Shown here in pieces: positions 46,914-56,836 of a stretch of DNA of 64,000 nucleotides; positions within the stretch are counted from its first letter, which is position 1; the number at the start of each line of letters is the position of its first letter. Source of the DNA: Vandiemenella viatica (Eukaryota > Arthropoda > Insecta > Orthoptera > Morabidae); the NCBI GenBank assembly GCA_031002005.1, contig CM061919.1, forward strand, positions 220,036,739 to 220,100,738, given 5' to 3'. The notes under the pieces were generated by a model. It saw only the letters and a list, made by a program, of their open reading frames with translations, was not told the DNA's origin and made no database searches. The position numbers and the translations under genes are program-made.

Positions 46914-47143
46914 GCTACATTTGGGGCCCGGTGTAAGCGTTCTTAGCAGTTGGGGGCCCCTGGTCTATTCATCAGTTGGGGCCCTCCCTCATACCAAATG
47001 GGCGACCCTTTTTTTAGCTCTACATTTGTCGAGCGGTGGGGGGGGGGGCGCCCCACAGCCAATGACTGGGGCCCCCCTCAGCCGGGCGGGACCGGGTATA
47101 TTTGACTCTCTTACCCCCCCCCCCCTCTTTAACGCCGGCCCTG
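46914..47143. mobile_element. hAT-like MITE 'CAGGGCCGGCGC', copy 1
   Basis: Ends CAGGGCCGGCGC and GCCGGCCCTG with GGGGCCC-rich interior and C/G runs. The flanks CCCATGTA and CCCAAGGA match poorly, so the boundary rests on the inverted ends and on the copy at 54573. Confidence 0.82.
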
Positions 47144-47570
47144 CCCAAGGAGGAAAGACCCTGTGTATTACTCAGCGCGCTCAACTCCAGAGACATTGTA
47201 AGCATATCTGCGATCTCACATCTACCACCTTACAAAATATATGTAATGCTCACAGTTTCACTAAAGTGTCGTACCCGTTTAAATTTCAGTAAATATTTGC
47301 ACCACAGCTGATAAGATAAGCACCACATTATTAGTGATAAGATATTCAATTTAATTTTTTTATTCCGAGAAGAATCACGGCTCAGGAAATGGCAACCATC
47401 AACAGTAAGCCGATTATTATTCAAGATATGATCATGAGATTCATATAAAGTATATTTTTGAATAAGGGCTAGCAAATACATAATTATTATTTTTCAGTTC
47501 AAGACTGAAATTCTAACCCTTTGTTTTGCTACTAAAGGAGGGCCGTCTTTTTTATTTTCTCGCTTTTCAG
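47144..47570. other. end of intron 1
   Basis: AT-rich sequence leading into the polypyrimidine tract of exon 2. No element recognised. Confidence 0.5.
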
Positions 47571-47716
47571 AGCCCAGCGGCCGCCCACCACCTACAGGGT
47601 CGACCACGGGGTCAGCGGAACCTGTGTTCGACTCCAGCCTCGTTACCGACGTGACGGTGCCACAGGGGTCCACGGCTGTGCTGCGCTGCACCGTCCGCAA
47701 CCTGCTCGGCAGACCG
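47571..47716 (+). CDS. dpr-like: dpr-family Ig protein, exon 2: linker and start of first Ig domain
   Basis: The acceptor is a clear polypyrimidine tract ending TTTTCAG at 47570. The exon completes a codon from exon 1 and adds 48 codons. A Pro/Ser/Thr/Gly-rich linker is followed by the first strands of an Ig V-type domain: EPVFDSSLVTDVTVPQG, then TAVLRCTVRNLLGRP. The Cys in LRC is the first disulphide cysteine of Ig1. In dpr proteins this segment runs directly into a VSW...RRD...HIL strand, which is what the exon at 51226 begins with. The donor is CCG|GTCAGC at 47717, phase 0. It is a weak GT site, but reading through meets a stop after about 11 codons and no other GT precedes that stop. Local GC content is much higher than in the flanking intron. 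Confidence 0.9.
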
Positions 47717-47918
47717 GTCAGCTCCAACGACTCTCATACTGCTATCAATTAATATACAACACAGAGTATTCTCACCCAAGATCGATTACATTCTATCCTA
47801 ACCGTCTTATATGCAAAAACTAAGACAATTACCAGTTGCCAAAACGACCAATATTGCAACAGGTAACCAATAATAATACAGGGCATACATAAATTTATTA
47901 TCGAGCACTAATACGTAT

Positions 47919-48304
47919 GGGAGCGTGCATTAACTACGTGGTTCGGTCTGGGGGGGGGGGGGAGTGTTGGCTGGAAAACTATACTGCACTACGTGGGGGA
48001 GGGGGGGGGTCCGAGACAAGCCACGTAGCTTTCCATACATATCATTTTTCACAGTTAAAATGAGGTACAGAACACACAACAGCATGTGAAATCATTTCCT
48101 TTGTTTAATTATCGCCGTATGTAATTTAGAATGGTCTGAGAAGAGAAAACGGTAAAAACTCTCTTCTGGAATCAAAAGGGAAAAAAGCTACGTGTGGGGG
48201 GGGGAGGGGGTAGAGGGAAAAGCCATGTCGGGTTACGTGGTGGGAGGAGGGGGGGTTTCACAGGAGGCCAAAATAATTGAGCTACGTGGTTTATGGGCGT
48301 TCCC
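47919..48304. mobile_element. MITE with GGGAGCGTGCATTAAC ends
   Basis: GGGAGCGTGCATTAAC on the left and GGTTTATGGGCGTTCCC on the right, 386 bp. Shared core with 27328 (GAGGTACAGAACACA, AACAGCATGTGAAAT, GGAATCAAAAGGGAAAA). Several long G-runs. Intron 2 of the dpr gene. Confidence 0.85.
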
Positions 48305-49388
48305 TATGTTTACTGGAAAGTAATAACGATAAATATGTTTTACGACACAATGACTTCGATATACTTAAACATGGTAAACAAGACAAAATGAAAAATATAA
48401 AATCAAAGACAGGGAAATAAGTCGAATAACCACTGCCGCGCCATGGCGTTCCATTGGCAGTGTATTTCTGAACATATTAAAGTAGAAGTTATCTGAGACC
48501 TAGCCGTCACTGAATCAGGAACTGTCAGATCGAACTAAAATGACTCTCCAGCAGAATTGTTCAGAGCTGTGTAGGCAAATCAGTGATGAGTAACTACCAA
48601 ATAGTGTACCCTCATTCAGCTGTATAACGCTGCCTTAAAAGCTGACCAATACGTTCGAGAGCAAAATGTAGGAATCTTTGCCGACAAGTGTTATCCAACA
48701 GATTTCTCTTATACTACATGACAGTTCCGGAAAACTGGATCCATGGGGTTGGGGTTGGAGACAACTTTGCTTCCGTGCGACTGCTGTTGATCCCGAGAGA
48801 CACTGCAGTTTCTAGGCATTAGACACTGTGCAAGTCTCGAAGGAAGAGTGACGAAAGACAAACTTCGCCAAACAAAATGTTTTACAGAAAACCTACCGCT
48901 CTCCTCAATGATATTAGTATAAATAATGCTACCCTACAGTATGACAATTTTCATTTCATTATTACACAAAATTACGATTTAACACTTTTCGTTACATCAT
49001 TTTGTGTTATCACAAGAAGAAGTAGAATTTGTTTTCAAGTATTGACAAATATTAACCAGTTCCACACACTTACGCCGTACCCTATAACTCATGAAATTAA
49101 CGCTCTACTGCGCACAATGAAATTGCATTTAAATGTTTAACACACAAACATATTTCTGTTGAGTAAAATGCGCATTTTACTTTCCATTTTCATGATATTC
49201 CCCAGCTATTACAATCTTTTCTTTGCTAGGGTTTCTTCTAAAGCGATATTGAAAATGTTAGATTCTAACTCAAGGAAACCGACAACAGGGTCTCATTAAT
49301 TCTCTTTCCTGGAGCATTTCAGCAATCATTTGTTACAAACAGAATACAGATTGGGCAAATGTTGTAGGCCATCTTTAAGCAACCAACT
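48305..49388. other. intron 2 sequence, nothing recognised
   Basis: No element ends or exon. The 87-codon open frame at 48877-49140 is AT-rich and featureless. Confidence 0.45.
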
Positions 49389-49390
49389 TG

Positions 49391-49628
49391 ACGGCCCTCG
49401 CAGTGTAGGGGCTAGCTCGCTGGCATCGGAGTGTAGGAGTCGCCGGTTCGTGTCCGGCCTCAGATATTGGTGGTTTTAATTAAGTGTTGTGTTCGTCTTG
49501 TGTTGTTGTCACTATAGTGTCCTACAATCGCTTGAGCAAAGCATGATGCGATACTCGTAGTCAGAACAGTGAAAACAAATTGGAGCCGGCTAAATGGTTA
49601 CAGAGACCGAAGGCCATAAAAAAAACAT
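49391..49628 (+). mobile_element. tRNA-derived SINE, family 2 (diverged)
   Basis: GGCCCTCGCAGTGTAGGGGC, B box near GCCGGTTCGTGTCCGGCCTC, then GGTGGTTTTAATTAAGTGTT and GTTCGTCTTGTG, ending GACCGAAGGCCATAAAAAA. Matches 53612. Confidence 0.88.
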
Positions 49629-49787
49629 TAACTTTCATCATATCCTAGCTTACACTTACTTCTTCTTCTAAATGCAAGACAAACCTGACAATTTCAGCAC
49701 TCAGCGTATACTCCAGTTCTTAAAAATTTCAATTACTACGGTAGTAATTATCTGAATAGCTATAGAATACAAAGCATTCCAAAAATA

Positions 49788-51106
49788 CGAGGGTTGGAAC
49801 TTAAATAGTAGCAACTATTTATTCACAACCGATACAAAAGCGTTACATGTTTGCACCTGTTACTGTCTTTCTAAGTAGTCACCAGCGTTGTGTAGAACCC
49901 ATTGCCAGAGATGTGGAAGGCGTTTTATACCGTTAGCAGAACCTGTTCTGTTGATGGTGCGAATGGAGCGGTCTACTGCCTGTCGAATCTCTGGAACAGT
50001 TCTGAAGCGAATGCCACGAAGTGGTTCCTTCATCTTCGGAATTAAATCAAAGTCACAAGGACTTAAGTCCGGGGAGTGTGGTGGATGGTACAGTACTTCC
50101 CAGTCCCATCGACAGAACTGAGCAGCCACAGCTTGCGCTGTATGCGACCGTGCATTGTCGTGCAAAATGATGGGAGGGTTGCGCAGAAAGTGTTGCCGCT
50201 TCTTTCGCAAAGCTGGTCGCAGGTGATGCTCCAAAAACGAACAGTAATACTGTGCATTGCCGATCTGCCGTGAAGGAACGTAATGCGTTAAGATAACAGG
50301 ATCACAGTCGTACACAAGAATCACCATAACTTTCACCATACTGGGCCTCTGACGCACTTTCGACTTTCGCGGCGACCCATAATGACGCCATTCGTTGGAT
50401 TGGGGTTTCAGTTTTGGCTCGTACGATGTGGCCCCTGTCTCATCTAGTGTTACGTTACGGCGTAAGAAAGCCTATCCTTCGCGTTCATAGCGCTCCAAGT
50501 GTGTTTGAGCAGTGTCGTAACGTATCCATTTTTGCATTTCCGTCAATTCATGCGGAACCCATCGTGATGCAATTTTTCGCAAGCCCAGGCGCTCCTTCAA
50601 GATGCGAAGCACAGTCGTATGCGCTAATCCGGTTTCGTAGGCAAGCTCACGAATCGTCAGGCGTCGATCACTGTCCACTAACGCGGCAAAAGTATGCACT
50701 TCTACTTCAGACACGCTAGGACGACCTGCCCGATGCAGGTCTGCCACAGTTTGCCAACCTTCGTTGAAGGCTTTTACCCAACGTGCCACTGTTCTGTACG
50801 GCAATGCCAATTCCCAGCACGCCTCTTGAAGACCATGATGATACTGTCGTGATGTACGACCTCTGGCACATTCAACCTTGATCCAACTCCGTTGTTCCTG
50901 TTTCGAAAACATAGTGACACCATTACGTTAGACCGCTCGCTCACAAGTGACTGCGTTTCCCTCGATTGTGCGCACGTCGGAAACGTGGGACGGGCGAGTC
51001 TATTTGCTCGGAGGTAAGGTAGGTATGTCGATAATAGCGACAACAGTAGATTCCATTGCATAGTGTCTCCACAGCAGTGTTGCCAGTATTTAAGTTCCAA
51101 CCCTCG
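49788..51106 (-). mobile_element. mariner element 1, full length
   Basis: Inverted ends CGAGGGTTGGAACTTAAATA and TATTTAAGTTCCAACCCTCG with TA at 49786-49787 and 51107-51108. 1319 bp, normal for mariner. It ends only 119 bases before dpr exon 3 and is transcribed antisense to the host gene. Confidence 0.96.
49860..50912 (-). pseudogene. mariner 1 transposase, one in-frame stop
   Basis: The minus-strand frame from ATG 50912 to the stop at 49860 is 350 codons, and I see a single internal stop (TAG at 50472-50474, after ERYEREG). The N-terminal half carries the paired helix-turn-helix DNA-binding region, including LPYRTVARWVKAFNEG and LAYETGLAHTTVLRILKERL. The catalytic half has Asp in VTLDET, Asp in ILHDNARSHTAQ and the last Asp in SPDLSPCDFDLIPKM, the D..D34D signature. 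Frame and length are otherwise intact, so inactivation looks recent. Whether other copies in the genome are active cannot be seen here. Confidence 0.93.
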
Positions 51107-51225
51107 TATATGGACTTCAGTAGCCAAGTTGTGATTATTTTTATCTCATGTTTATTATGTACTGGTAACTAATAAGTAAATATCACTTGGTGTCGTGAAA
51201 AGAAGCTGGAAACTGTCTGTGTCAG

Positions 51226-51387
51226 GTGTCGTGGGTCCGACGGCGCGACTGGCACATCCTTACCTCGGGTTCCGTGACGTACACCAACGACGACCGCTTT
51301 CACGTGGAGAGCTCCCCTTCTGGCCAAGACTGGAACTTGCACATCAAGTACGTCCAGAAGCGGGACAATGGCACCTACGAGTGCCAG
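51226..51387 (+). CDS. dpr-like: dpr-family Ig protein, exon 3: core of first Ig domain
   Basis: There are 54 codons, phase 0 at both ends. The acceptor is CTGTGTCAG|GTG and the donor CAG|GTGCGT at 51388. The peptide reads VSWVRRRDWHILTSG, then VTYTNDDRFHV, DWNLHIKYVQKRDNGTYECQ. This is the hallmark of the dpr/DIP first Ig domain: the core Trp in SW, the RxRDxHIL strand, TYTxDxRF, the LxIKxxQxRDxGxYECQ strand and the second disulphide Cys. Dpr proteins are neuronal cell-surface proteins that bind DIP partners through this domain in synaptic matching (family knowledge). An odd point is W-H-I-L where most family members I recall have L-H-I-L. The exon lies between two unrelated mariner elements, 119 bases downstream of one and 472 bases upstream of the other. 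Confidence 0.96.
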
Positions 51388-51859
51388 GTGCGTATCAAGT
51401 TTCAGGAAGCTGTAGCTCCTACTATAGAATGTAAGATTTCTGACTGCTTACAGATATAGTAGTCGTGTGACATATGCTACATACTGCTAGCCAATCCCCT
51501 CCCCGATTCTTACTTAACCAATATTATTTTAATTTGGTTGTATTTAAATTAGCTATTTTGGCTTTCCAAGATCGTGCCTTGGCTGGTGTGAATCAGTTGT
51601 ATCAGTTTAATATTACCTCCGAGTAATAGTAAACGTATAGTGTAAATATTTTAATTTTTTTTAACCCGGCAGGAAGTTACAGAACAGATCTACCTGTTAT
51701 CACTTGGTAGTAATAGCATCTCTCATTGGAACGGAAACATCTTAAAAGTATCATATGCTCGAGACAGATAAAGAGAAATGGCCATCTGTCAGTAATATCA
51801 GTAATTATTACAGGTGGATTGTTTCATTGCAAGTTAATTTGCTCCCCAGGTGGTTTGTA

Positions 51860-53155
51860 CGAGGGTGAGTCAAATGAAAACCTTAAATATTTTTTAAAAT
51901 ATTATTTATTGTACAGAAGTGGTTTAAAACTTTTCAACATAATCTCCCCCACGCTCAATGCAAGTCCTCCAGCGCTTACAAAATGCACAAATTCCTTTAG
52001 AAAAAAATTCTTTTGTTAGTCCGCGCAACCACTCATGCACCGCGTGGCGTACCTCTTCATCAGAACGGAACTTCTTTCCTCCCATTGCTTCTTTGAGTGG
52101 TCCAAACATATGGAAATCACTTGGGGCAAGGTCTGGTGAGTATGGTGGATGAGGAAGACACTCAAAATGCAGGTCTGTGATTGTCGCAACTGTTGTACGG
52201 GCAGTGTGGGGCCTTGCATTGTCATGTTGCAAAAGGACACCTGATGACAGCAATCCACGACGCTTTGATTTGATTGCAGGATGATTTTTTAGGAGATTTG
52301 TGTATGATGCATTGGTGACAGTGGTCCCTCTAGGCATGTAATGCTCCAAAATGACGCCTTTTTCGTCCCAAAAGAGAGTCAGCATAACCTTCCCTGCTGA
52401 TGGTTCTGTTCGAAACATCTTTGGTTTTGGTGATGAGGAATGGCGCCATTCCTTGCTCGCTCTCTTCGTTTCCGGTTGGTCGAAGTGAACCCAGGTTTCG
52501 TCCCCAGTAACGATTCTTGCAAGGAAGCCATCACCTTCTCGTTCAAAGCGCGGAAGAAGTTCTTCACAAGCATCAACACGTCGTCCTCTCATTTCAGGAG
52601 TCAGCTGCCGTGGCACCAATCTTGCAGACACTTTGTGAATCTGGAGCACATCATGCATAATGTGGTGTGCTGAACCATGGCTAATCTTTAAACATGCTGT
52701 AATGTCATTCAGTGTCACTCGGCGGTTTTCCATCACTATGGCTTCAACTGCTGCAATGTTCTGTGGAGTCACAACTCGTTGTGCCTGACCTGGACGAGGA
52801 GCTTCTTTCACTTAAGTCACACCATTTGCGAACTTCCTACTCTATTCGTAGACTTGCTGCTGTGACAAACATGCATCACCGTACTGAACCTTCATTCTTC
52901 GATGAATTTCAATAGGTTTCACACCTTCACTACTCAAAAACCGAATAACAGAACGCTGTTCTTCCCTGGTGCAAGTCTCAAGTGGAGCAGCCATCTTTAT
53001 ACTGATACTGCGACGGTATTTGTGCATCTGCACTATGCTGCCACCTACAGGCCATTCTGCACGCTGCTTGTAGCACGCTTACCAACTTACAGGATAATGG
53101 CGCGAAATTTCGATTTTTTATTACAAATTTAAGGTTTTCATTTGACTCACCCTCG
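51860..53155 (-). mobile_element. mariner element 2, full length, different subfamily
   Basis: Inverted ends CGAGGGTGAGTCAAATGAAA and its complement with TA at 51858-51859 and 53156-53157. 1296 bp. It lies in intron 3, 472 bases downstream of exon 3, antisense to the host gene like mariner 1 but with different ends and protein. Confidence 0.96.
51924..52994 (-). pseudogene. mariner 2 transposase, two in-frame stops
   Basis: From the Met at 52994 (MAAPLETCTREEQRSVIRFL) to the stop at 51924 the minus-strand frame is continuous at 356 codons except for two stops close together, TAG at 52842-52844 and TAA at 52812-52814, in the inter-helix region. The catalytic residues are all present: Asp in RIVTGDETWVHF, Asp in LLQHDNARPHTARTT and the last Asp in SPDLAPSDFHMFGPL (D..D34D). 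The spacing WVPHEL/LVPRQLT and EEVRHAVHEWL fit insect mariner transposases. Length is standard. Confidence 0.94.
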
Positions 53156-53157
53156 TA

Positions 53158-53600
53158 CTTTTACAAATTATCCACATACTTTGTTAATTACCTTGATGTG
53201 ACAAGGTTCTTTTATGGATGAATACTCGGTTTTTCGATATAACTTTTATTAACAAAAACTAAATTACATCAAATTTCAGTCCACGAAGATATTCCAATTA
53301 TGATAATTACCATTAGACTTTTCCACTTCTGCAGAGTAACCAAAATACCAAAATGAGGTCCAGGGTAAAAATTAAATCATATCCAGAATTTACTAATGGG
53401 TATAGGATAGTCATTATTGTGGTGACCTTAATTCATCGAGTGTGGGTTTGGAAGGAAATTGGATTAATAGCACATGAGAGATTGGATTTGCAGATACCTT
53501 ACTGAGAGAAGGTGGGTTTATGTAAATGGTACAGCAGAACATAATGGGACAGAACGTGTTAGACATCTTGTTAATTAAACCTGAGCATAACTTTACCCAA
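53158..53600. other. intron 3 sequence, nothing recognised
   Basis: About 440 AT-rich bases between mariner 2 and a SINE. No element or exon seen. Confidence 0.45.
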
Positions 53601-53611
53601 CATTTTGGGAA

Positions 53612-53881
53612 CGCCGACCCCGGCAGCGTAGGGGATAGCATGCTAGCCTCGCGTTGCAGGGGTCGCCGGTTCGAGTCCGGCCTCGGGCATAGGTGGTTTT
53701 AATTAAGTGTTGTGTTTGTCTTGTGTCGTCTATACCACGGAGAATCTATAATACACTGAGTGATCCAATACATACTTGCAAACTACAAAATTACATAGTG
53801 GTGGCTGTATGGCCTCGTAGCCAAATGCCAATTTAAAAAAATAAAAAAATAAAAAAATAATAATATATAATAAAAAAAAAT
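53612..53881 (+). mobile_element. tRNA-derived SINE, family 2 (well preserved)
   Basis: The 10-bp target duplication ATTTTGGGAA occurs at 53602-53611 and 53882-53891. Head CGACCCCGGCAGCGTAGGGG, B box GGTTCGAGTCC, body GGTGGTTTTAATTAAGTGTT and TTTGTCTTGTGTCGTC, 3' end GGCCTCGTAGCCAAATGCCA and an A-rich (AAAAAAT)n tail. Confidence 0.94.
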
Positions 53882-53965
53882 ATTTTGGGAATCAAATAAG
53901 GAATTGGAGAACGTGTAACTGGGTGCAGCTAGATTTGTAGATTGTGTCATTCTAAAATATTCGTG

Positions 53966-54125
53966 AATTCGGCCATGGCCTTTTGAAGGAACCATCCTGG
54001 AATTCACATGGAGTGATTTGGGGAAACTATGGAAAACCCAAATCTGGATAGCCGGACAGGGATTCGAAACCGCGTTCTACCGAGTGCGAGGCCAGAGCGT
54101 TACCACTCACCCACCACGCTCGCTC
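53966..54125 (-). mobile_element. tRNA-derived SINE, family 1
   Basis: Complement of the family: GAATTCGGCCATGGCCTTTT, CACATGGAGTGATTTGGGGA, GGATAGCCGGACAGGGATTC, GAGGCCAGAGCGTTACCACT, CACCCACCACGCTCGC. Confidence 0.93.
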
Positions 54126-54572
54126 CCCTGTTTCGTTCCCGGTCTCGGCTATAATTCTGACGGACCAAGGCTTAAGGCCCCGTGCACAAGTGCGTCATTT
54201 CACGCTGCGTGCACGCGACATCTGATGCACACGTAGCATACGGCAGTAGGCATTCGGCCACTGACAACGATGGACGTGTATAATAAGAAACGGGTAATTT
54301 TTGCAATACAGTACATTATCTTTAAAAATCACATATTAAGGGCACAGGACAGACGTTATTGGATACATCCGTACACCGATTTACGGTTAACAAGTGGCAG
54401 ATTTTATACATCATTTGCGGATTTACGAAAAGAAAAGTTTTTTTAAGTACTGAGCGTTCAATCTGATGATGAGCTTGCTGTAAAAATTACGGACAAAATT
54501 AAGTTCCAAGATACAAGTATGAGGCTCTCCATACCACCTTCTCCTCGAATCCCTCAATGAATATCCGACATT

Positions 54573-54784
54573 CAGGGCCGGCGCTAGGAATTTCGGGCCC
54601 GGGGTAAAATAATGGCAGACATTTTTTTTTTTTAGCTCTACAAAATGGCCAGGCGACAATGGGCGTATTCTTGGCTACATGGCCTGAGGGCCCCTATAGT
54701 CGGTGATCGGGCCCCCCATCAGCCGGCGGGGCCCGGGTACTTTTGACCCGCTTACCCCCCCCCCCCCCCCTCACGCCGGCCCTG
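54573..54784. mobile_element. hAT-like MITE 'CAGGGCCGGCGC', copy 2
   Basis: Perfect 8-bp duplication CCGACATT at 54565-54572 and 54785-54792. Ends CAGGGCCGGCGC and GCCGGCCCTG, 212 bp. Nested in the PIF-like element. Confidence 0.95.
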
Positions 54785-54789
54785 CCGAC

Positions 54790-54931
54790 ATTTACTGGTC
54801 CGAGCTCCTCTCTTCTTGATTCGATCATGATAATTTTCTGACGTGATGTCCCAAATTTCTGGATGAGTCTTAATTTCACCAATAAAATGTTCGATGTCAA
54901 AATTTTCTAAAACTAATAAATCGTCTGCCAT
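54790..54931 (-). pseudogene. MADF (Adf-1-type SANT) domain fragment
   Basis: From an ATG at 54931 on the minus strand the peptide is MADDLLVLENFDIEHFIGEI then KTHPEIWDITSENYHDRIKK. The pattern [I]..V/I..HP.[I/L]WD..S..Y.DR.KK is the start of a MADF domain, a Myb/SANT-like DNA-binding fold. PIF/Harbinger elements usually encode such a protein alongside the transposase (established for the superfamily). The rest of the domain is cut off by the hAT MITE at 54573-54784 and I could not follow it beyond. A piece of an ordinary host Adf-1-type gene is less likely because it lies between inverted repeats. Confidence 0.75.
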
Positions 54932-55249
54932 GCTTGCCGCACTAGCGTGTTCTGCCGCCCGTGTGCACCGCTCCATTGGACACAATGTACTAGGAGACCG
55001 CAGTAGCGTGCGCGGCAACTCTGCGGCGTGGTGGACGAGAACAGGGAAAAACGACCGCTGGGTGGACGCAGGTCGCCGCGGGTGCGTGTGTTTAGCCGTA
55101 TCTGTGTACTCCAAGCCGCAACTGCGGCATCTCTGCGTGCACGTTGCGTGAAATGACGCTCGTGTGTACCGGGCCTAAAACAGACGAAGCAACTTCCCGC
55201 TGTAACTGTTCACACAAAGCGACTTTTCGCGGCACTCGTCGCCTCGACT

Positions 55250-55777
55250 AGGGTTACCAACATTTTTTCGGCTGATTATAGTACTTTTAAGAATAAGCTA
55301 TAAAAATATAGTACACTTCAAAAAAATGTATTTTATAAAAAGAGTAAGAAAAGGACAAAGAGTTATGTTTTTAGTTATTTATTTTTATAAAAACTTTATT
55401 TTTTCACTTCTTGGACCTTTTAACAATTTTTTGTAAAAGTGTAATATTCTTTATTGCATTCAATTTTTAAATTAATATAGCTCAAAAGCTATACTCGCTC
55501 TGCTTCTCTTCTCGCTATTTCAAATTCATAATTGAAAATATCTTTTCTGTGAATGCTGAAGTAGCGGGAATAGAGGGCAAATAATTGTTAAAATATGCTG
55601 CCATTTTTGGCCTGTAGTACTGTCGGTAAAGTTACTACAATCTCTTACTTTTATCTAGCTTTCCTATAATATTGTTATTTAATATCTTCGCGTACTATAA
55701 ATTTTTCAGCGGTATATAGTACGCTGACCCGAAATACAGTACAATATTGTATATTATAGTACAGTTGGAAACCGAAG
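55250..55777. mobile_element. short hAT element 'AGGGTTACCAAC'
   Basis: 8-bp duplication CCTCGACT at 55242-55249 and 55778-55785. Ends AGGGTTACCAACATTTTTTC and the loosely complementary GTTGGAAACCGAAG. 528 bp, AT-rich. A longer relative is nested at 60623. Confidence 0.85.
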
Positions 55778-55864
55778 CCTCGACTGACCCGTGGACCGTC
55801 GATTTGGTGCGTAAAACAATTGATATTGAAGACGAGAGGGAAATGCTAATATGGTTACTATTAT

Positions 55865-56165
55865 TATTATTAATTTAACTGCGATGGAGCTAACGCTCCT
55901 CTGGCAATTCCCCTAGCAGTCTAATTACCCCAATCTATATTATTTTTAAATTTAATTTTATAGTTGCAGTGATAAATTCCTCCCCCATTTACAAATTTTA
56001 ATTTTAAATCCCTTAAGCGTTTTTGGTAAATTATTCATGACTTTACTTGGTAATTTGTTCCAATCCCTGACACCTTTACCAGCAAAGAAAACGTTCCCGC
56101 TCCCTTATGCATGAAATCGAGCGCCAGCTGTAGATACCGAAGGTGGTATATTAGTTCTTTTGAAT
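55865..56165 (-). mobile_element. LINE relic A, third 3' end
   Basis: On the minus strand: GCGCTCGATTTCATGCATAA, GGTAAAGGTGTCAGGGATTG, GAACAAATTACCAAGTAAAG, GGGGAATTGCCAGAGGAGCG, GCAGTTAAATTAA with an (ATA)n tail. It matches the end of the element at 9313, including the FVGKG.RDWN region. Confidence 0.85.
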
Positions 56166-56169
56166 TCAT

Positions 56170-56836
56170 TTTTCCCTAGTATAATGAAAAATATGAGAAC
56201 GCTAGTCATAAAAAATATGATTGCCACATTCCTTGGAAACAATCAGACACTCACACTGTATTTTACAGTTCAAAACTACGGATCAAGATAAAGTTTCGGT
56301 GCTGGATATGTCTCTATTAAACAAGCTAAACATTTAGGATACCTATTTATGTATTTGTAGTGGTTCAATATGTTTTAAATTGCAAAACAACAATAGAAAA
56401 TACGTGTTTTGATTAAATCCACTATTAATTACTAGTTACTAATTGTTTATTTACATTCGATATATGTCGAAAGAAATGTGCACATAATTACAAAAGCAAG
56501 GTTATGAGCATTATTTAATTACAATTCTGTTTAGTTGAACTTTCTAGAACAGTGAACTCAACCAACGATTTTTGACCGGCTTAGAAGCTTGTAACTAAAC
56601 AAGTAAAAAAAAAAAAAGTTAAACCATTAGAAGGTTGTGAAAGCCTTGAAAAGACAATCTTGTGAGACAACTTTATCACACAGAAGCGTCTACATACTGA
56701 TTAACGTCATTCCAGAACCTGGCCAATATCACGAACGTATTTATTTTTAAAATATCTAAAAAAGTAAATATAATTAGCCTAAAACAAAAAACATCCTCAC
56801 AATTCAAATATTCGTTTAACTGCTGCTGTTTCACAG
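56170..56836. other. end of intron 3
   Basis: AT-rich, no element recognised; leads into the acceptor of exon 4. Confidence 0.5.

Larger units (their letters stand above)
54175..55176 (-). mobile_element. PIF/Harbinger-like element with a MADF-domain fragment
   Basis: About 60-base imperfect inverted ends (AGGCCCCGTGCACAAGTGCG and the complement of AGGCCCGGTACACACGAGCG, each continuing TCATTTCACGC). The flanks are TTA on the left and AAA on the right, close to a TWA target. 1002 bp including a nested hAT MITE. The TIR start AGGCCC resembles that of the smaller MITEs at 14631 and 57195. Confidence 0.78.
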
